Below are positions 31,577 to 43,408 of a stretch of DNA of 64,000 nucleotides, piece after piece. The position numbers were made by a program, and so were the translations under genes. The notes beneath the pieces are model-generated. The model was not told where the DNA came from, did not search any database, and saw nothing but the letters and a program-made list of their open reading frames with translations. This DNA is from Tetmemena sp. SeJ-2015. Lineage: Eukaryota; Ciliophora; Spirotrichea; Sporadotrichida; Oxytrichidae. The stretch lies in the NCBI GenBank assembly GCA_027382625.1, contig JAJKFJ010022678.1:16342-80341 (forward strand). Direction: 5' to 3'. Each line of letters begins with the position of its first letter. The stretch's first letter is position 1.

Positions 31577-34500
31577 TCAGAATCTCTATGTTTTGGAATT
31601 TTTATATTTATTATATAGCTCTTCAGCTTTCTTCCTGAGCTGCTCAGCTTTCTGATTTTGCTAGTGCCTGCTTTAGAAAGTATAAATCAACACATATGTT
31701 TTGAAAAATGTTCTATGAAAGTAGATTTAGTTTCTAATTTCTTTAAGGCCTCACTTAGCCTCCTCTTCTGATTTGGATTTTCATCATCAGTCAGGAATGA
31801 GTCATTAGGCTACTGATGATCCTCCTACTGTTTTTTATTTCTGTCAGTATCTAGAGAGTGCAGGGAGTCTCCTCTTTTGCGAGAGCTGTCTCTGTGGGAG
31901 GCAAATTTTTTCTTCATAGAACTCTTTAGAGTGAAAACAAAAAGCTATTCACACTTTAGAGCAAACTTATAATTTATAGAGTGCTTGAAAGGGAGGCATC
32001 GCTTTTGAACTTACTCAACTTTGATTTTGTGCTCTAGCTAGAAAGACTACTTTAATTTGAAAAATAAAAATGTTAAATTGACATTTTTATAGAACTTTGA
32101 TTCTTTAAATCTGCAGTTGTGGATTTTGAAAGCTTATTGAGGCTTGTGACAGAGGCTATAGTTTAACCTAGGAAAGTTCTAGAGCTGGCATTTGTGGTCA
32201 TGGACTGCAGTCTAACACTCTATCTCTTAGAGCGGTAAGATTGGATTAAGGACATTGCTCGCAAGTAAGCTTGCTTGCTCTTTCTAATTACTGCCTTGAC
32301 AGTTATAGCTAAACTTATCATGAGATTGACGACAGTCACTAGCAAGATGACAGAGAGCAGCACCCATCCTTGATAGTAGCGCACATATGGGTTGTAATAC
32401 AAGTCCAGATATATTATAGAACACCATCCCAGCAAAAGCACCAGGCCCTCGTTCAAGAGCTCCAACATATTCAAGTACAAACTATCGAATGGCTTGGTCT
32501 AAAGTAGGTATACCATCTGCCCAAGTGATAAAAGTTAAACATAACTCATCACTTACTTCTCTTTAGACTTTAATTGTCATTTCTAAGTTGGAAAATTATG
32601 ACTTAGGCAAATGGTCTACTTGTGAGGTAAAGGAGTGAAAGCACAAACACTATGCGCCTCATGAAATAGAAGATATAGTAGTGGAGGATCCTAGGACTCT
32701 GTGATTTGAAATTTAGAGATAGATTTTTCAAGCTTGGGTGGAGAGTCTCTCGCTTGCTTACGCGCATCAATTAAATTATTGCTAAAGGAGAAGCCAAGCA
32801 CAACATCTACAAGTTAAATGAGAACTTAAGAAGAGTTGACTTACTACGAATACGAATGATAGATATGTAGATAGAATTTAAAAGACAAAGACTATATCAT
32901 GCTTTTAATATTCTTTATTTCCCCATAGGATCCTTAGGAGGTAAGCTCCATGTGCAAGTTAATGAAAGCGCTGAGCAAGATATTCAAGTAGGACTCTATG
33001 AACAGTCGGATAGGAAATCCAAACAGAAAAATCTCACTCAAGAAATCTGAAAGCTTCTACAACCTATAGAGGAAATAATTATGATTGATTGATTGATTGA
33101 TTACATTCTGATGGACTTGGAGAGTCTCTAAAATATGTAAGCAGTTCCAACTAGCAGAGGAGAAAATAGTAAAACATATTTTTTTAATCATTCTAAGTAA
33201 TACGAAGGTGTTGAACCCCATATTTTGAATGGAGAGACTGGAATCGTAGCCAAAGTAGTTGAAATTCGTGTTGTAAGCAAAATAATATATTCTTAATGTC
33301 TAAAAGAATAAATTTTATAAGCAGGATAGTCATCTTTGAGTTCAAAGGAGTTCTTGATAAGATCAGAGGAGAATAAAAAGTCGAATTTGAGACAGCCCAC
33401 CACTATCTAGAAGAAGTAAAACAGATTTGAAGGTGTGTTTATCTACATCAGAGGCATGTGAGCTATGATCTACTGACTATTAATCATGCTCCAAAATAAT
33501 TCAACATATATAAATGAGTCAGATTGATTATTAATTGGAGAGACTGAGAGACTATGATCTAAGTACCAGACTAGGTGATAATTAAAGAGGCCATGGTGCT
33601 ATTGAAGTAAGCAGCTAAAGCCTACAAGAACTTTGCATCCTCTAACAACAGCTGTGAAGGTAGGACTTGAGAAAGAGTAACTGGCTGATTCTTCTTCATG
33701 TCAAAGAGCAAATCAGGTTTGAGGAATGTTAGAGTGACAGAATTAAAGAAAGAAATTTAATTCGATTCTGATGATGAAGAAATAGTCAGTGGGTTATCGA
33801 ACTTTACTTTGATTATAAAAATTCATAGCTGCTATTTAATAGATAGTGAAGCACCTTTGCCTTAGATCTTGAATAGTCCAGTTGAAGGTAATGGATGGGT
33901 CGTCGAGCGTTAACTTAATGGATTGGCGGAGAAGCTCAGCAGTCTTTGCTTGATCAGTCAAATTGAGATACTTTTCAAAGCAGATTTCTATAAGTCCAGT
34001 TTAGGTGATATCATTGATCTGAAGTTGATTAGAATTTTAGACTACGAGTGTTTGATTTTAAGTATCGTTGACTTTCTAAACGTTGCTATAAAATTTTTAT
34101 AAATTAAATGCCGTTCTCCATATTCCCGAAAGGAGACTAAATAAAAAATTAATGAATAGTTCGAAGCATTCATAAAAAATACTTATAGGATGAGTAGCTA
34201 CTTTAAAAGAAACCTATTGTTTATTTAAGACTAGAGAACTGTGATGATGATTTTGTAGTTAGTCTTGAGAGGTTTCGTATTTGAATCAGTGAGTGTGATA
34301 ATTGCGGGTATTGGGGGAGCACTCATATCGACACCTCCAAAAATTCATTCAATCTTGACTAAGCCAGGCCTATTTTTCAATGAATCGAACGAAAAAATGG
34401 GTTTCTCGGCTAAATTCACAAGCTTTTATAGTCAAAATATGAGTTTTTAGAGTTAAAATTTGTGAAGGTAAAGCCAAAAATTTAGATTTTTATGCTAAAA

Positions 34501-37500
34501 TGATCAAAATAAAAAAATTCAAAAAAAGAGTGTTCTCTCTCGCCAATTAATTCTCAATCTAAACAAAACATAGGTAAAATTTTCCAATAGAAAGATTCTT
34601 AAGTTCAAATAATCTATTAAATCAACCCATATTTTTTTATTTGTGAGCAACTTGCTTATTATATTTTAAAATTATCGATTTGGGATGTGTCTTTTCCTTA
34701 ACTTATTTCTCAATAATTAGTTACGATTTTTTCTCTTGGACAATTTTCACTATTCTTTGTCAAGATTGAGAATAATTGGCTAGAGAAAACACTCTTTGTT
34801 TGAATTTTTTATGATTTTGATCATTTTTACATAAAAATCTAAATTTTATAAATTAAATTTTTGGCTTACCTTCACAAATTATAACCCTAAAACTCATAAT
34901 TTGACTATAAAGGCCTGCGAATTTAGTCGAAAAGTCCATTTTTTCGGTTCGATTCATCCAAAAATAGGGCCGGCTTAGTCAAGATTTAATGAATTTTTGG
35001 AGGTGTCGAGATACGTGCTCCCCACCCGGTTATGTCTCCAAGTTGCGGGAAGCCAGCATTGAACACTAGATTCTTGTTGCCTTCAATATTAATTTCTCTT
35101 ATCTTCATTTTAATATTTGTACATTAGCTAGATATATTTAAGCTATTTAATATTGAAGAACTTGATGAATTTATCTTCGTAGAAAGTAATCGATATTTTA
35201 ACAGAGTCTCCTACATTTGGATCATAGGTCTCTGGCAGAGTCAGGCTTCCCTGTGAGCCAGCTCTAATTACCCAACTTGCCATTAAAGGCCTTAAAAATT
35301 TGGGGGCGAAGTTTGGCTCATAGATTTTAAAAATGCAAGATTGTAGGGGAATCAGTACTACCTCCCCCATCATCAGTATTGTTCGTTGTTGTGTTCGTAG
35401 CATTAGGATCTGGGAGAGTTCTACCATCATAGGTAGCATTGAGAGCGAAATCTGTGTGTGAAGAGAATCCATCTGGCAGAAGTGCACTTGACTCTTAGGT
35501 TGAAGATACCAGCATCTGTGGCAGTGATAGAATAGATACGAAGTTTAAAGAGAGCGTTAGAAAATTACAAGAAAGAGGGAGCTGCAGAGTCGTCTTGAGA
35601 AGTCAATGTATGAATTATTATGAGGTCTGAGCAAGTCTAGTCATAGGTGCACTCATATAATAATTTTAAACTGCAAAATATTAGGTCGACTCTCCGAAAA
35701 GTACATCTATCAAGGGATCTCCAATTAAATTCAGACTAGTAGTTATATTAATTTAAATTAGGTAAGTGTAAGATGCTAATGGGATAGTAGGTTGAGTTAG
35801 TTAGCGGTTAGTTTAATACTAAATAGGCTGCTTTTGATTTAGATTGTTAGCTGGAATTGTTTGGTACTTTAATAATATTAAAGTAGGAGATTAAAATCGA
35901 AGATTGGTTAAAATAATAAATATAGGTTTCAACATCGTGGTAGTTGATTTCGGTTGAAAATAGCTAATAAGCCATTTTATAGGGTATATATTATTATTGT
36001 GCTAATAGGGCTTAACAGTGACGTCACAAGCTTGCCCTTAATTACGCCACAGAAAGTGCTGAGGATCCAACCTATTGAGTTCTCTAAGTCCGGACTGTGT
36101 CTTTGGCTCAATTATGATGGCGTTAGAAATGTGCCGGCCCTCCCCGCCAACGTTCTGACTATGAGTCAGGGAGGCTCAAAATCTAGCAAATTGTACGCTC
36201 TGTATATTAATCCAAGCAGCAATGGGTGGTGACCTGAGTGGCTTCCTTCGTACCGATTAGCAGTCAACCGGAGGCCCATTCTGATGCCCTCTTACTGAAC
36301 CCGTCTGGAGAATCTCTTGCCAATGTTAACAGCCTGCATTTCTCTCATTCTTTTAAGTAGTTTGTGTACTTAAATTACTAAACTAGAAAGTAGGAATTTC
36401 TAGTGACTTACGGTTCCTCCTCTAGTTGCAATATTCGCGGCCACTTATTCACTAACTTTCTAATTTAATGATACTTCGTGGTAGATGAAATCGCTCAAGC
36501 GCCCCCTCGATCTGTGGCTTGCTCTATACCATATAAAAAATTAATATGCGTGTCTTCTTTCTTCATCTTAACAACACCACTTAGCAGAGAGATATTACTC
36601 ACGCACTCTTCATCATCTTGATATTTTAACTCGTCTGAACTTGTGTTGCTTATAACTCTCACACAAAAATTGCAAGGTTGAAAAATTATAGTATGAATTT
36701 TAATTTAAATCGGTGATTGATTAAAATAATAAATGGGGAAGTGCAACTTCATGTCAGTTGAAATCACAGATTCACCCCCTGATCTGCAGCTTGTTCGATA
36801 GCTTATCAAAAACTAATATGAGTTTCTTCTTTAATCATAGTTTCAGCACCTCTCTGTAGTGAGATATTAAAAGCACAATCATTAATTCCTTCCATTTCAA
36901 TTTTATTTATTTTGTGTCGCTTATAACTCTTTACTAAGGGCTCTCACACAAAAGTTACAAAGATATACAATTCTTAGAATTTGATGCTGAATCGAATGGT
37001 GCAATAATTATTTAAATTGGACACACTTCAATCTCTGATTTGTTCCATTTTAATTTAATATACAAATTAATTTAATTTTCTTTTAAATCCTTAGCTATAT
37101 TAGAATTTTATAATTATTCAGATTGGAGACACTTCAACTGCCACTGATTTATTCCATTTCATTTTAATTAATACTTCAATTCTCATTTTAATTAAATTGT
37201 CAGCTCTATTAATTTTCGTACTTAGTGCTTTCAGTTATCGTGAAAGTAAAATTAGATACATGTATTATTAAATAATATTGAAATAATCAAGTTGAAGTTT
37301 AAAAAAGATAAATTATGTTTCGAGGAAATAATTAAGTGACTATGTTCAATAGCCAACTGATTTAAATAATTAAATAGACAATAACATCTGAAATCGCAAA
37401 CAAAAAGAGCATATTCTTACTGATTACTACATGGCACTATGTTACCCCCAATTATCCTAACTTGTACCTGGGCCCTTTTAGGCTTAAAGACTAAATCATG

Positions 37501-40500
37501 AGTTTGAGTATTGTATTGGTAGTCGAATGTTGATTTTCTTGCATTTTATTATGTAATCTTACATAAATTCTCTAATTTTATCATATTTTTCACTATTTAA
37601 AAAAAAACAGACGCTAATTACTCCTTCCTTGAATCAGATTTGGTTTCTCTTTTCCCCTTAAAATTATAGGTTTGAAATATAAAATCATCTAGCATGGTGA
37701 AAAAGGTGCTCCCTAAATCAGTAAATGTGTAGTCGGTATTTTATTAAAAAAATACATTAATTTAAGTTAGATATTTGATAAGATGGCAACTTAAAAGGAA
37801 GCTGGATTTGACATTGAGAAGTAATAGGGCTCTGGAACGTCTACAAGTATTCCTTGATTACCGACATAGTAAGCGTTTCCATTTCCTTAAACAATAAGTT
37901 TAAAAGGTTTAAAGAGATTTTTTAAAAATACTGCCAACTATGATTGATCTTTCTATGGTCACAAATACTAAATATATCGACTCAAGTTAATTTATTTTCA
38001 AAAATATTGCCTTGATGAAGTTAATTTGGAATCCATTTTAAGAGGAATAGAATAGCTTAAATTGAACGCTGACTGTTCCTACTTGATTCAAATCCATATA
38101 AGATACAGCAGCAAATCCATCACTTCCAAAACACATAAAAGCTATGGCCACCTTCGCTAAAGCAGGATCATAATGCACACCCGCCACAAAGTAAGATACA
38201 AAAACTTACATTATTAATTTTTTTCCATATATTTTAAGAATAGGTAACGACTGGAAGATTTTGAAGCTTGTAGATTTTCATAACTTAAAAATGTGACAAA
38301 GTGGTAATATCAGTCTCCTTTACTAAAATTATACTAAATTTTAAGTGCTATAAGAATTTAAAATCAAAATTAGAATGGGATTAGTATAAGAAGTGACACT
38401 CAAAACCCATAATATGATAAGAAAGTGAAAATAAGTTGTGTATAATTAATTTCTTTATTAATACTTATAATCATGCGAGTCAAACGCGAAATTACTCAAA
38501 AATAACTACATGATCCATCCTATCTCAGTTTCATTTTGACTCTAAGGTATGGATGTAGTCACCCTTATCAGTAGTAATAGCCAGTTCTCAACATCAACTC
38601 CATCGCAAAAATGTTGAGAGTGCCAGCGCGCACTTACAAGGAAGTCCACTCAGACAAACCTAAGATCTATATGAAGCATTAGAAAAGTGGACGGTCGCTA
38701 TCCTTGCTCAACTTGTGAGCAGACATTCTCTCACTCTGCTTTCCTCAAGAAACACATGGAGAAGAAGCACATGGCTGAGTTCGTAATTGAGGATAAAAAA
38801 CTTTAAAGATGGTTGCCAGCTAAGAGGCAAGCACGATACCTTGACAAGGTTCAACTAAAGAGGAAGCAAGAGGAGAAGAAGAGGAAGATTGAGTTCATGA
38901 ATCAGAAGCCTTAGTGTATGGTGTCAGTAAAGTTTCAGCTAGCTCAAAGCAAGACTCCATGCTTGAGAGTTGTAACTTTGGAGGAGTGTGTTCAAAATTA
39001 CCTCCACCTTGCTGATGCGAAGCGAAGAGACACCATCATACAAGAAGAGTATGCTTACAAGATCTTCCCTTACGAATACCTTGTAAAGAAGGAAGTGAGA
39101 AGTCTTGAGTTCGCGAACGAACTGACAGTGTTGAGAGAAGCGAGGGACAAAAACTTGAAGTACGTTCTTCATCTTGCTGGTGTTTTTATCGATCATGATT
39201 ACATCGCCATTCGCCTTCCTAAATGGGAGATCACACTAAGAGAATTTCTCAGCACGAGGCGCAACAAGTACTAGCTTACTGCTATTCTCACTGACCTCGT
39301 TAGAGGAGTGATGGAGTTGCATGAGTTGGGATTCGTGCACAGAGATCTCAAGCCAGAGAACATCATGATAAACTTTGAACCAGTCAGAGCAACTGTCATA
39401 GACTTCAACAGAGTTGTAAGAAGAGAAAACATTGAGGAAGCATCGGTGCAAGGAACTGCAGGCTACTTCCATAGAGACAGACTTGGCTCAACGGTTCAGT
39501 GCAGTGGGACATTTGGTCTATAGTTGCAATCATACTTGAATGCGATATGAAACCAGAGGAATACTACTAGTGTGAAAGTGAAGATGATGCAATATAATTC
39601 GCAACAAGACATTGTAAGATAGACAAGGTATCAGAACCTTTGAAAAAGTTAGAGAGTAATAATCAAGCAACCTATGAAACCTAACACTCAGTTATCTGAG
39701 ATAGAGGAAGCACTTAAAGGTATAAAATCAGAGAATATGAGACAGACGTCACTTCTAGAGACTTTAGATTGCCTGTTTAAGGTTTAAATTAGATGTTATA
39801 AGTATTAATAAAGAAATTAATTATACACAACTTATTTTCACTTTCTTATCATATTTTAAGATTTGAATGTCAACTTGCTTTACTCCAAAAGCTATTACCC
39901 TGGTTGAGGAGTCAATCAAAAACTTTAAAATAATTTTTAGATGCTTTTTTTTTCAAATTTTTTTATTTTAATTTAAATTATTAATGATATATTAAAAATT
40001 TAAATCTTATTCAAGGGATAATTTTGGAAATTAAATTTAAAAGATTTTGGGGGGGGCCTTTTCTCGTCATCCACTTTTTTCAATGAAAATATGAAAAATC
40101 ACTGTTTAGCCTAAAAATAGCCAAAAACGCAAATTTTTTAGTTCTAATTCAATTTCACAGGGCTTATCGCGATCATATTCTTTAATTTAGAAAACATTTA
40201 TAACCTTCAAGAAATATTTATTTATAAAAAATTAAGCTTTTTTTTTTAAAAGAGTGGCAATATCACTAGAGATAATTAATTTATTTACAAGTTGAAGATA
40301 TCTAATGTAAAAAATAATTCAAAGTACTCTAAACCACCTTATCACAGTGTTCAAGTCCTTTCCATTTTTAGTATCCCCTAATAAAATAATCTGAGCTAAA
40401 AAATATATCTAAGCCATTTTATTTTACTAAATACATATTGTTCTTTTTATTGCATGATTAAATATGCAATTTCATGCATTCCAGATTACTTTTAAAATAT

Positions 40501-43408
40501 TACAGAATTGAATATAGAAAGCCTTAGCTTTTAAATAGTTTTAAGCATGTTTAAAGGAATTTCATCTTATTTATAAATATTCTTTTGTAGTATTGATATT
40601 TATCGTAGTTACTATTAACTTATATATTGATAGCATCTATATTTTTATTCAATAAAATAAAGTCTTTATTCTATAAAGTTGCCTTAAAATAAAAAGTTTT
40701 GTCGGACTTATTCTAAAAAAAAACCAAGCCCTATTTTCTAAATTAAAGAATATGATCGCGATAAGCCCTGTGAAATTGAATTAGGACTAAAAAAATTGCG
40801 TTTTTGGATATTTTTAGGCTAGACAGTGATTTTTCATATTTTTTTGAAAAAAGTGGATGACGAGGAAAGGCCCCCCCCCAAGATATTTTTTAATATAAAC
40901 TATTTAACTAATGGAGTAATTTATTTTCTAATCCTATTCATCGCACAAGTAATAATATTGACATTATCTAAAGTCTTATTTCCTTATTTAATTGACAAAT
41001 TTTTGTGATTTAAAAGAAAATATGAAGATTAAGGTTAGGAAAGAGTGATTTGAAATTATCCATAAAAAGAATAGTGAAATGCGTTGGGAGCAAGTGATAA
41101 AACGGCAAAAATCAGCCAATGTGAGGGTGTATTGATAAACTTATGATGCATGATAAATAGGTTAAAATCAAATAATTTGCAGAATACTGCTTGAGTATAA
41201 TACTCTGTGAATGTTTTTCAATTTAGAGTTAGCACCCAAGGTGAACAACAACAGTGACGAGCAAATTTAAAATGTGAATTTTAATGAAAATTCACATAAG
41301 AAGAGAGTTGCTAAAGATATAACCAACCTTAAAACCAAATTTTGCAAGGAGGGACTCTAAAAAATATACAAAGGAATGCGCATAGTAAATAATCTGGAGG
41401 GGAAATTCATGATTACTTAATAGAAGGTTCAGCTTCTTTGAAATCGAAAGGCCTATAAATTGTAAATTATTCATTCCGTTCAAAACGATTGAGTAAACTA
41501 TACTACAAGATATAATAACCTATTTTGCTAATCACTCTCCCATTAATAATGAAAAGAATTTTCACTAACTCTTTGAATCTCATTCTTGGTTAATGAGATT
41601 TACTATCTCATTACCTTTTAGATTTTTGGCAGTTTATACTTGACTTCTTATAAAATTTTGAAAATAATTATCATTTGAATAATGTCATTTTTATCTTTTT
41701 ATAGTTTCATCTAATAAATGTCAACTAAGGAAAAGGTATTTGCCGCTGTATATTATGAAAATGAGATGTAGAAAGCTCCCACAAACTATCTTGAAGTCTT
41801 TGAGTATTTTAGCAAATCTATATTTGTAAAATTAAAGATATTATACTAGCAAAGCTGGATCTTTGGATTGACCTTGGCTCTGCATATATAAATAGTCTGA
41901 TTTAGTGATGAAATAAGTCAGCAAAAGGTCTCCATACCCAAACTAAATTATTAAATAAAAAGTTAGCTAAAAAGTGTAGATCTATACTGTTACTCGGAGG
42001 AAAATCCGAAGCCACAGAGTGCTATGATTGGAACGCACACACCTATCATTTGGGAAAGGCTCTGAATAGGAAAAAAGAAGTAACTCAAGTCCCTCTCCTT
42101 TGTTGTTTAAAAAATTTGAAGATATGACCAACCTAACAAAGCATAAAGAAATTAAAGAAGTTGATTCAATAGATTTAAGGCTTCATAATTGTAGCCTTGG
42201 AGGGAAGATCGATACTGTTATAAATCAGTCAGAATTGTGCCTTAGACATAGTCCAGGAAAAATAGAGTGAGTGAGTCCTCAAGCACCCTCCATAACTTAA
42301 GACAAGGTAAGCGAGTGATTTCACTGTTAAATCTTCTTTTCAATCACAAGCTTACTTTTTAAATTATTAATTTCAATGTTACTATATCCAAACCTGGAAT
42401 AAAAATAATTATTTATGAATAAAAGTTCGAGAGTTAAATTTTCTAGCCAACCACAGACTGAGTAGGCAAAGTCAAGTCTGCTACCAGTAAAGAGTCCTCA
42501 TTTAAAAAATATTACTCTATTTTTTAACATAGCTGTCATAGATGAATACCCGACTTATATATTTGAATTTTTCTATTTTACTTATAGTTTGAATCATAAT
42601 CTAGTTTAGAGAGACTGCGGTACAAAAATAAATACTTGATGGATTCGTAACGCAAAAAGATTTGTATTTGATTTAAAAAATAGGTATAAAATCATATAGC
42701 ATTTTATAATAAATATAATGTGTATTGCTCGCCATTTTCAGTTTAAATGATATTAAAGCAATCGCGGTCCAATGAAATTAATTATCTTAAAAAATCCAAA
42801 TTAAGTCCACTCTCAAGGAAATATAAAGTTCGTCTTCACTTTAAATAAAAAACTTAGCTGTGCTTTGTGATCAGTGTATAGCAATTCGGGCGTTTAACTG
42901 TACATCTCAGTGCCTTTCACGTATTTAAGGTTCACTTTATTCATTTAATGGCTTAAAAGTATTGGTAAATAAAGTAAGGTTCATGTATTTATCGAGTCTA
43001 AGCAGGAACAATTTTAAATAAGCACTATACTTTTAGCAATTTAATGATTCAATGTTTGGTAGGTGGAGCCTGAGGGTTTCTAAGCGATTATAGCACTACT
43101 AAAAGAAGCTCCAACTATCATGTAGTCTAATGAAGAACTCATCTACCAGGCATTCCCATAATTTGTGCTAGAATAACATCAGCTATTAATAAGCCATATA
43201 AAATATGGGAATTTATTTTTGGTAAACATCCGTCGCTAAAGGTCCCACAACCGAATACCCCAACTGATGAAGAGAAGTATATTTTAATTTAAGCATTCTG
43301 TAGTTTCGCTTAAAAACAGTTACTGACAGATAAATTTACGCGCTCTTAAAGACAAATGAGAGTAGGATTAATAGTCCAAGCTAATAAAGGGAGAACCTAA
43401 ATTACCAT
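31577..43408 (-). CDS. large multi-pass membrane protein, paralogue A (split by insertions)
   Basis: Minus strand; probable ATG at 43408 with a signal-peptide-like start, TGA at 31577-31579. N-terminal ectodomain segments (SVGVFGCGT, NYGNAWQM, DYMIVGASFSSAII) lie at 43.3-41.7 kb. Middle ectodomain at 38.3-35.0 kb (YDPALAKVAMAFMCFGSDGFAAVSYMDLNQVG). Membrane region at 33.6-32.2 kb (NEGLVLLLGWCSIIYLDLYY, LLSVILLVTVVNLMISLAI). Cytoplasmic charged tail to 31.6 kb. Alignment with paralogue C shows three or more foreign insertions inside A (34.3-35.0, 35.9-37.7, 38.4-41.7 kb). Whether A is still functional depends on all of these being excised. The family looks like large ciliate surface proteins of unknown function. 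Confidence 0.6.
31676..31716 (-). other. IES, 41 bp, pointer GAAAGTA
   Basis: GAAAGTA at 31676-31682 and 31717-31723. Removes a TGA; gives ETKSTFQSRHQQNQKAEQL. Confidence 0.87.
31927..31976 (-). other. IES, 50 bp, pointer TAGAGTG
   Basis: TAGAGTG at 31927-31933 and 31977-31983. Removal joins SDASLSSTL to KSSMKKKFASHRDSS, fusing an apparent separate small ORF onto the tail of A. Confidence 0.88.
33086..33104. repeat. short GATT tandem repeat
   Basis: About four and a half copies of GATT/TTGA within the non-coding part of the A membrane region. Confidence 0.8.
34311..35027. mobile_element. fold-back element 1, arms about 250 bp
   Basis: The left arm (34312 to about 34560) and right arm (about 34757 to 35025) are imperfect inverted repeats. 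They share the terminal GGGGAGCAC, then CGACACCTCCAAAAATTCATT, and inner blocks such as AATTTGTGAAGGTAA and AGAGTGTTCTCTCT-like sequence. A unique centre of about 200 bp has no ORF. It interrupts paralogue A between GTGATAATTGCGGGTAT and TATGTCTCCAAGTTGC, where paralogue C is continuous. No transposase inside, so it is a non-autonomous, MITE-like or fold-back element. A target duplication is not clear. Confidence 0.85.
35975..36472 (+). CDS. coding-like island on the opposite strand, nested in paralogue A
   Basis: Markedly less AT-rich than its surroundings. One frame reads TSLPLITPQKVLRIQPIEF, then SKSGLCLWLNYDGVRNVPALP. After a frame change near 36232-36260 it reads SQPEAHSDALLLNPSGES, LHFSHSFKQFVYLNYQTRKQ and VTYGSSSSCNIRGHLF, ending in TGA at about 36470. 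Composition suggests an extracellular beta-rich domain, but no family is identified. No good ATG at its start, so it is likely one segment of a gene whose other pieces lie elsewhere. Confidence 0.45.
36485..36678. repeat. dispersed repeat, unit 1
   Basis: Starts CCCCCTCGATCTG-like and ends near GCTTATAACTCTCACACAAAAATTG; similar to units at 36757 and 61425. Confidence 0.75.
36757..36962. repeat. dispersed repeat, unit 2
   Basis: Direct repeat of unit 1: CACCCCCTGATCTGCAGCTTG, then shared TTAATATGMGT-like and CAGCACCTCT blocks, ending CTCTCACACAAAAGTT. About 80 bp separate the units. Confidence 0.75.
38411..39855. mobile_element. 1.44-kb element with 60-bp terminal inverted repeats carrying a zinc-finger/kinase ORF
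   Basis: 38411-38470 and the complement of 39796-39855 are essentially identical over 60 bp, beginning AATATGATAAGAAAGTG. Between them lies only a zinc-finger plus kinase ORF. The element splits paralogue A at a place where C is continuous (C at about 51.8 kb). Hypotrich TBE elements carry a 57-kDa zinc-finger/kinase ORF beside their transposase; here that type of ORF stands alone and the TIR is not the C4A4 type. It is likely a non-autonomous derivative or a distinct family. Confidence 0.85.
38473..39795 (+). pseudogene. C2H2 zinc-finger plus protein-kinase-like ORF (TBE 57-kDa type), frameshifted
   Basis: ATG at 38473. A C2H2 finger lies at about 38710-38780 (YPCSTCEQTF then HSAFLKKHMEKKH), followed by a charged linker and a kinase-like domain. 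That domain has the catalytic loop VHRDLKPENIM at about 39340, DFN in place of DFG at 39405, an activation-loop GTAGYF, and WDIWSIVAIILE. TAA/TAG are read as Gln. One-base frame changes near 38700, 39490 and 39660 break the ORF, and no TGA closes it within the element. It is probably decayed. A product would be expected to serve the element, but function is unknown even in TBE. Confidence 0.75.
40045..40885. mobile_element. fold-back element 2, arms about 150 bp, G8/C9 ends
   Basis: The left arm (40045-40200) begins GATTTTGGGGGGGGCC, then CTCGTCATCCACTTTTTTC; the right arm (40725-40885) is its inverted copy ending GGCCCCCCCCC. Inner arm blocks include CACAGGGCTTATCGCGATCA. The centre of about 500 bp is AT-rich with no ORF. 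It lies in the insertion that separates the N-terminal part of paralogue A from the rest. Terminal sequence differs from fold-back element 1 but both have G-rich ends. Confidence 0.85.

Larger units (their letters stand above)
35890..37690. other. 1.8-kb insertion in paralogue A relative to paralogue C
   Basis: Sequence matching paralogue C stops near 35890 and resumes near 37690 (shared block GTGAAAAAGGTGCTCCC; C equivalent near 51120). The insert contains a coding-like island on the plus strand and two copies of a dispersed repeat. It is probably eliminated germline DNA. Confidence 0.75.

Noticed and set aside
31582..31917. Separate small gene starting at 31917
   Set aside because: Removal of the TAGAGTG-flanked 50 bp fuses it in frame to the tail of paralogue A.
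34945..34960. GGTTCGATTC block as a tRNA T-loop
   Set aside because: It lies in an arm of the fold-back element and no cloverleaf can be drawn around it. No tRNA or rRNA gene was recognised in the window.
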